A stretch of DNA of 64,000 nt from assembly GCA_025667525.1 (NCBI GenBank), contig CM046876.1:481512557-481576556 (forward strand). Reading direction: 5' to 3'. How positions within the stretch are numbered: the stretch's first letter is position 1; each line of letters starts with the position of its first letter. A program made the translations under genes and the position numbers. A model generated the notes under the pieces. That model was not told the DNA's origin. It saw only the letters and a program-made list of their open reading frames with translations, and made no database searches. Positions 57,339 through 64,000 of the stretch are shown here, in pieces. The DNA is from Glebionis coronaria (lineage: Eukaryota > Streptophyta > Magnoliopsida > Asterales > Asteraceae).

Positions 57339-59550
57339 TAATTATAACACCCCATTTAATAGGATAGAGTGCTACAGTAAATTATGGCGTATCATCAAAG
57401 CATGCAAGGTAAATGTCTAACCATTCATGACCATTAATAGAAATACCGGAATCAAACATCGGTAGTCTATTAACTCACAAACAAGCAATATATGTATTGT
57501 AAATGGAAAGGACTAAACAATGTCCAAAAGATGTAAAGTATGATAAAGCAGGAATAAATGCATAAGGTAAAAGAGGCCGGATAGCTTCCAATCCGAATGC
57601 ACATACTCTGGAGTTCCTAATTGCGTCCTTGGGTACCAGCCGTTTGGGAACATGGAAAAGTAGACGGTTGAGCATAACGCTCTGTGCACGGATATACAAT
57701 AAAGCATGGAAAACATATAGTACGGAACCATATAAGAATATAAAGCATGAATGGCAGCGGAAAATAATAAGTCCTGGAAAACCTAGTTGTTTGTCATGTT
57801 AACTGGTTTTAGTTTTGAAAACATAGCTTATGTTACTTATGAAAATCTGTATTAGTTAATGTACTAATTTAGCCAATATAGGTCATGAGGTCAACAACGT
57901 ACATGAATACCTGGAGGGGAGACCTCATCATGCAATTAGAGGGGTTGCCTCTAATTTAACTGGTCAATGGGTAGGAGGGATCAACTCCTTGTGAAGGATG
58001 CAAGGCACACACCACATTCACCATGAAAATCCTGACTAAAACATGTAACTAGGATGCACCCATACGCCCCACATGATAATATAATAATAAAATGGCCAAA
58101 AAACTGGTTCGGTGTTATTAGCTTGTTATACATATTTTGTCATGTTTTACTGTTTACTGTGTATTATGTAGTTATTCTGATATTCTGTTGTGTATTATTC
58201 ATGTATTAGTGTATTATAATACTTGTATTGTAATACTAAGTAACTTTCTAAAAATAGCAGGTTTCCATAAATAGTAAGTTTCCAAAAATAGAAAATTTCA
58301 AAAAATAGAAAGTTTCCATAATTAGAATTAAGCTGAATTATAAATAATTAGTGAAGTTATATTAGTACAATACAAGTCATGGCTATAGCTGCTTAATTAA
58401 ATAACTGGTTCATTTAATTAAACTATATGTTATATGATTTTAATTAAAATACACATTTAATTGAAATAACTAAGTATAAATACCTTAGGTTATACATGAA
58501 TTAACTTTTAATAAATAAATTAACCTAAAGTTTAATATGACATGGCTTATAAAATAGTTTTTATAAAAACCCGAATCCCGAGCCCGTGTTTTAATATAAG
58601 CCGAATCAAATAAGCTATTAACAAATCCCACCGAGTCGTTTGAAAGAATCTCGGTTGACACTACTTAAACAACTAACATGTAAATATACCCCGACTCGAA
58701 GTAGGGGTCCCTTTTGTCTCGGGTCCGAATAACCAAAACCAACCGAGCACCCCTTGGGGTCTCGGTGATGTCTCGGCTCCACCCTAAACCGAAAACAAAC
58801 ACACCCCGACCTAAGGTCGGGGTTCCCTTGTCTTGCCGAGCCAAAAACCAACCAAGCCAAGACCTTGTATGGTCTCAGTGGTGGTGATATAAACAAACCA
58901 AACACCCCCCTTGGGGTTTCGGTGCCTCGGCCAAACCACAAACAAAAACCAAACGTACCCTTGACCCAAAATTAATTACTCCTTGTTGTTAGTTTACATG
59001 TTCATGTGATTAATTAATTTTTAAACAGGGAATCATAAGAAAAGAAAATAAAAGAAAAGGTTTTTGAATATACCACTTTGCGTAGAATCACGAGATGATC
59101 ACAAATAATTAAACAACCAAGAAAATCATCCGGTTTTGCCTTGTGTTCTTTGTGTGGCCGGTGGCTAAGGAGAAACAAGGAGGAGAGGACAAAGTTTTTC
59201 TGTAACCTAAAAATATGAGAAAAAGGTTTCCTTCATGAGTTTTATTAAAAAGGGTTTTGGGCCAAAAGGCCCACTTGGCCTTCCTCTCTTGTTCTAGCCG
59301 TGGCATGTGGGGCCCACATAGGGTAAACCCATAGTTTTCGTGTGTTAAATAATTTACATGCGTGTTCGTGATTTATTATTTGTGATTTTGGTATTCGTGA
59401 TCGTGTCACATTTATAATATTCATGATTGTTCGTTATTTATTGTCGTGACACGCGTATTAATATTATAAATGGAAAGTTTAAATTTTACCGTATTTTCGT
59501 ATGTTACTGTTCACGTGTACTGTTCATAGGTTTTTAATGCGGGTTTTACA
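57339..59550 (-). repeat. Gypsy LTR shared by elements A (as 5' LTR) and B (as 3' LTR)
   Basis: The left end abuts the primer site of A; the right end (GGGTTTTACA) abuts the PPT of B. One LTR of about 2.2 kb therefore serves two gypsy interiors in tandem. The right 1.2 kb matches 25698-26894. Small frames at 57475-57731 and 58618-58941 carry no domain. Confidence 0.85.
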
Positions 59551-59563
59551 ACTCTTCCCCTCT
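59551..59563 (-). other. Element B polypurine tract
   Basis: Element-sense AGAGGGGAAGAGT directly before TGTAAAACCCGC of the shared LTR. Confidence 0.85.
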
Positions 59564-59621
59564 AAAAGAACAATTCGTTCTCGAATTAGAGAAACGTAAA
59601 CTAAAAGAAAACATACCCGAA

Positions 59622-62600
59622 TTAGAACTGGAAATGAGGGTAAGAAGTTCGTATAGACTCCTCCGTCTCCCAAGTGGCTTCCCGCTCAGGATGATCCCTC
59701 CAGAGTATTTTGACGAAAGGGATCGTCTTCCTCCGCATGACACGATCTTGTCGCTCAATAACTCTCTCGGGTTCTTCGACATATGAAAGATCCTCTCGAA
59801 TCTGATCAAGTGGATACTGGACAACATGAACTGGATGATAGTTGTATCCCCTGAGTAAGGATACATGGAACACGTTGTGAACGTGTGACAGCTGAGGCGG
59901 TAACGCTAAACGATATGACACTTCACCAACGCGTTCTATGATGTCGAACGGTCCGATAAAGCGAGCACTGAGCTTCCCTTTGATTCCAAAACGTCTAACT
60001 CCTCGTGCAGGTGATACCTTGAGGAAAACATGGTTACCTACGTTGAAAGACACATCTCTACGACGTTTATCAGCATATCTCTTCTGACGAGCACGAACTT
60101 CCTGAAGTTTTGCCTTGGCGACAGCGACCTTCTCATTAGTCACTTCAATCATCTCTGGTCCTTCCAGCAGTCGTTCACCCACTTGATCCCAGCAGATTGG
60201 AGCGCGACACTTTCTGCCATACAACATTTCAAAGGGAGCACACTTGATGCTAGCGTGCCAGCTGTTGTTGTATGCGAATTCTACAAGGAATATATAATCA
60301 TCCTAGCTTCCTGACCATTCTAGAGCACACGATCGCAGCATGTCCTCCACTGTCTGAATGGTACGTTCCGATTGTCCGTCGGTCTGAGGATGGAAGGCAG
60401 TGCTGAGCTTAAGTCTGGTGCCCCAAGCTTTCTGCAGACTCTGCCAGAAACGTGATGAGAAACGGGGATATCTGTCAGAGATGATTTCTGACGGAGTACC
60501 ATGCAGTCTCATGATCTCCCTCTAGAATGTGTCTGCTAATTTGATGACCGGATGCTCCTTGCAAATCGACAGAAAATGAGCAGATTTAGTCAACCTATCA
60601 ACAATGACCCAGATAGCGTCATTCTTCTTCTGAGTAACCGGAAGACCAGTAACAAAACCCATGGAGATTTTGTCCCACTTCCATGCTGTAATATCTAATG
60701 GTTGTAGTAAACTACTAGCACGCTGATGTTCGATCTTCACCTGTTGGCAGATCATACACTTAGAAACGAAGGTGGCAACATCCTTCTTCATACCACTCCA
60801 CCAAAAGTGTTGCTTGATGTCGTGGTACATCTTGGTAGAACCAGGATGTATGGTAAATGGAGAACTGTGAGCTTCAGTCAACACAGCTTCCCTGAGAGTA
60901 GAGCCATCAGGAACCACTAGTCTAGTGCCTTGCCATAAGATACCGTCGACGTCAACACGAAACTCCGTCTGCTGATGAAGGTTCTGAATGATAGACCAAA
61001 CCTCACCATCGTCCTTCTGAGCTTCCTTTATCCTTGAATGTAAGTTTAGTTCCACTCTAAGATTAGCCCAGTAACCGTGTTGTCCTCGTACACAAAACTC
61101 AAAATCAGTCATCTCTAGGTCACGAATGATCTCCTTTGCAACCCATATGCCAACACTCATACCCGACCTTCTGCTTAGAGCATCTGCCACCACATTCGCC
61201 TTACCAGGATGGTACTGAATGTTGATGTCGTAGTCCTTCAATAGCTCTAACCATCTCCTCTGTCTCATGTTCAGTTCCTTATGAGTGAAGATATACTTGA
61301 GACTCTTGTGGTCAGTGAATATGTCACATGATTCACCATACAAATAATGTCTCCAGATCTTCAACACGAAAACAACTGCTGAAAGCTCTAAATTGTGAGT
61401 AGGATAGTTTTCTTCATAAGGTTTCAGATGTCGTGATGCGTATGCAATAACCTTCCCATGTTCCATGAGAACGCATCCTAATCCCTTTATTGAAGCGTCA
61501 CTATATATCTGAAATCCACCTGAGCCAGATGGGAGAGTAAGAATAGGTATAGTCACTAACTTCTGCTTAAGATTTTCAAAGCTCTTCTCTCGCTCTTCCG
61601 TCCATACGAATTTCTCTCCTTTCCTCATCAGCTTAGTCAAAGGTAAGGCTAACCGTGAGAAGTTCTCTACAAACCTGCGGTAGTAGCCAGCTAAACCCAG
61701 AAAACTTCTAACTTCTGTTGCAGATGTAGGTATCGGCCATTTAGTGATAGCTTCAACCTTGGTAGGATACATGGTGATCCCCTATGCAGATACAATATGG
61801 CCTAGAAATGCCACCTTGGTTAACCAGAACTTACACTTAGAGAACTTGGAGTACAGCTGCTTCTGACGAAGAATCTGTAAGACTGTACGAAGGTGTTCCT
61901 CATGTTCCTCCTTGGACTTGGAGAAAATCAGGATGTCATCAATGAACACAATAACGAACTTGTCCAGAAACTCATGGAAGACACGGTTCATCAAATCCAT
62001 GAAGACAACTTGAGCATTAGTGAGTCCGAATGGCATGACTACGAACTCGTAGTGCCCATAACGTGTACGGAAAGCAGTCTTAGGGATATCCTGCTCTTTA
62101 ACCCGTAACTGATGGTAGCCGGACCTTAGATCGATCTTGGAGAAATGCATGGCGCCCTGAAGTTGATCGAATAGGTCATCGATTCGCGGAAAATGATAAC
62201 GATTCATGATCGTGCTCGTGTTTAGCTCACGATAGTCTATACATAAACGCATGCTGCCGTCTTTTTTCTTCACGAACAGTACCGGTGCACCCCATGGGGA
62301 TGCATTGGGACGGATGAAACCTCGTTCCAGAATTTCTTGTAACTGTTCCTTTAGTTCCTTAAGCTCTATAGGAGCCATACGGTAAGGAGCTTTAGAAATT
62401 GGCTCTACACCTGGGATGAGCTCGATTCCAAACTTGACTTCACGAACACGTGGTATGCCCGGAAGTTTATCTGGAAATACGTCAGGAAACTCTAACACAA
62501 TAGGCTGGTCTTGGATTGATGGAGACTCGGCGGAAATGTCATGAATATTGGCTATGAAGCCCTGACAACCGTGTGATAGCAAAGCACACACCTCCATGGA

Positions 62601-63041
62601 TGAAATAATCTGTACTGACCTCCCTGGCAGAAAACCATGGTGTATGTACTCTGGGGACTTAACATCACCGAAGATAACCCGATAAGTGTGGCAGTCAATC
62701 ATGGCCTGGTGTTTGGATAACCAGTCCATGCCCAAAATCAAGTCAAAATCGCACATGTCCAAAGGAAGTGCGTCAACTATACGGATCTTGTCATCAAAAT
62801 CTAGGGGAAGATCTCTGTACACTTGGGTGATTTGTACATAGTCCCTAAGTGGCGTGGAAATGCATAAGGCATTATCTAATGGCATCAGGGAAATCCTAAC
62901 ACGTACAACAAAAGTAGTGGACACGGCTGAATGCGTCGCTCTAGTATCAAATAGAACACATGCTGCCAAACCATTCATAAAGATATTTTTGGTGATAGTA
63001 CCTGAGGTCTTATTCACCTGATCTCGAGTAGTAGTGAACAC
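59622..63041 (-). pseudogene. pol: Element B pol: protease, RT, RNase H, integrase, chromodomain-like tail
   Basis: One frame without indels, broken by stops at 61782 (TAG for GAG), 60522 (TAG for CAG) and 60303 (TAG for TGG). The protease site is DTR instead of DTG. RT has [34 protein letters not shown] and FIDDILIF; RNase H has [10 protein letters not shown] and FTDHKSL. The integrase has HHCC and the later catalytic D and E, but Gly for the first Asp (MGFVTGLP), as in A. The tail is ILWRDHPEREATWETEE. Confidence 0.93.
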
Positions 63042-63250
63042 GCGACCAGAAGTAGGAGGTGGCTTGGTGTCGACGTGTCCAGAGGTGCCTTCTATCTCAC
63101 CTTGGCGACAGTCCTTCTGCTGATGGCCTTGTTGGCCACACTTGAAGCAACCACCAGTACCTCGGCGACAAATACCCGAATGTCTATGCGAACAAGTAGG
63201 ACAGATAGGATGCGTGAATCCTCCAGCAGGCGTCCTAGTTATCTGAGAGC

Positions 63251-63323
63251 CTGTTCAAGGATTACATGCACGAGACATGGTCGTGGTACATAAGCATGAT
63301 TACAATAGAGGTGTAAAATTTAC
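63251..63323 (-). other. Candidate intron in element B gag (73 bp)
   Basis: Same borders, length and phase as 38124-38196 in element A. Confidence 0.6.
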
Positions 63324-63388
63324 CAGATGAGGTAGAACGGTTAGGCTGTGAACCCCTACGGTCCTGATCCCTGCCGTTACCATTGTTC

Positions 63389-63465
63389 CTGATTTAACAA
63401 TTATTGGAGTGTCAGAATATCATAACATAAAATAGTTGAACATGGAAGAAGGTTAATGTAGGGAC
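63389..63465 (-). other. Candidate intron in element B gag (77 bp)
   Basis: Same borders, length and phase as 38261-38337 in element A. Confidence 0.6.
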
Positions 63466-63497
63466 CTGCTATTGTTAGAGTTGTTAGCGTTATTATG

Positions 63498-64000
63498 TGA
63501 AGAATTGTGATAATCTTATGAATCAATAAGGTGGGTTGATGGTTCTAGAGAGAGAAAGTTAGTGAGAGAAAGTGAGAGAGAAATATGTGTTTTATTAATC
63601 AAAAGTGAAAAACAACCAACCAACCCCCTTTCCATTGGTGGAAAGGGGTATTTATATCCAAGCCACTAATGGACTTGGGCCGGCCCATGACAAGTCCATG
63701 GGCCGGTTTTACTTAACAAATTAAACAAATATTTAACTACGAGCTATACAACATTCAATAATATTGTGGAGTGACCGATACTTCTAATATACGTTAAAAA
63801 CGTATTTCTAACAATCTCCCCCTAAGGGAGGTCACTCCACGTTACACAGTTCTTAACCTAGCATACTATACTAAGTCTTCGTTCTTCAGCTCGTAGTCTT
63901 TTCTTCTTTTCTTTTTGTTGTGAATATGTTGATTTGATCTTTTAGGCTTTGGCTTGAGAGCATTGTTCTTTTGACCAATCACGTGCGATCTTTGCCTTCT
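63498..64000 (-). mobile_element. Second copy of S2: 3' LTR (63498-63813), PPT and start of the 3' region
   Basis: 316-bp LTR identical in length and flank to 38370-38685, followed by the same PPT and 3' non-coding sequence to the window edge. It is at the same gypsy gag position as S2, so it is a duplicated S2 rather than an independent insertion. Its outer palindrome is perfect (CCGGCCCATG and complement). Confidence 0.9.

Larger units (their letters stand above)
25698..59550 (-). mobile_element. A: Tekay-like Ty3/gypsy chromovirus, split by elements D and S2
   Basis: Minus-strand order from the right: LTR (57339-59550), primer site, gag exons, [S2], gag zinc knuckle, protease, RT, [D], RNase H, integrase with chromodomain-like tail, PPT, partial LTR. 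The RT-RNase H-integrase order and the integrase tail ending ILWRDHPERE.TWETEE indicate a chromovirus of the Tekay/Del type. D and S2 are each bounded by 5-bp target duplications, so the host element can be read across both. Confidence 0.85.
59551..63497 (-). mobile_element. B: second Tekay-like gypsy copy, partial
   Basis: Colinear with element A from PPT to the Sirevirus junction (3947 bp against 3943 bp in A without D). The D site is empty. Its gag is cut by a Sirevirus LTR at the same TTATG as in A, and the rest is beyond the window. Confidence 0.9.
63042..63497 (-). pseudogene. gag: Element B gag, 3' exons with CCHC zinc knuckle
   Basis: [14 protein letters not shown] in frame with protease. 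Candidate introns 63251-63323 and 63389-63465. The middle exon is intact here (no deletion as in A), so splicing would give an open frame from the Sirevirus junction through to protease. Confidence 0.75.

Noticed and set aside
63498..64000. Independent third Sirevirus insertion
   Set aside because: Same TTATG flank and same gag position as S2 in a duplicated gypsy; duplication explains it better than a second hit at the same base.

Overview
This window is plant nuclear repeat DNA made almost entirely of nested LTR retrotransposons, all in minus-strand sense. I see no host gene, no cellular RNA gene and no CRISPR array. The gag and pol families match, from memory, retroelements abundant in Asteraceae (Tanacetum/Artemisia-like genomes). 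The family assignment is inference; that it is a plant genome is secure from the Sirevirus-type copia, Tekay-like chromovirus and large-LTR gypsy content.

Layout. (1) 1-13795: S1, a Sirevirus-type Ty1/copia element, truncated by the left window edge: 5' LTR, primer site, gag, gag extension, pol with two stops, and a long extra ORF after pol. (2) 13796-24267: C, a gypsy-type element with 3.46 kb LTRs and a decayed interior; S1 sits inside its 3' LTR. (3) 24268-25697: unassigned DNA. (4) 25698-59550: A, a Tekay-like gypsy element. It is split by D (28819-36345, a non-coding LTR element with a 5-bp target duplication AACGC) and by S2 (38370-56430, an 18 kb Sirevirus-type element with a 5-bp target duplication TTATG). 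(5) 57339-63497: B, a second gypsy copy. It shares an LTR with A and carries the same S2-type insertion at the same TTATG site (63498 to the window end), but lacks D.

History inferred from the nesting: gypsy insertion, then Sirevirus insertion into gag, then tandem duplication through the gypsy LTR, then D into copy A only. Without D, the A segment from PPT to Sirevirus junction is 3943 bp, against 3947 bp in B.

Most interesting points. (i) Each Sirevirus has two tandem arrays of 18-19 bp units centred on CGGAA, one before gag and one before the extra ORF. Array subtype follows the element rather than the position, which suggests concerted evolution or a co-evolving binding factor. (ii) The extra ORF sits where an envelope-like gene would be, but shows a nuclear-localisation-like cluster, a coiled coil and an acidic tract, with no visible signal peptide or membrane segment. 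(iii) The gypsy gag appears to be split by three 73-77 bp GT-AG introns. (iv) Both gypsy copies share a Gly in place of the first catalytic Asp of integrase. (v) LTR palindromes show compensatory changes between the two Sirevirus subfamilies.
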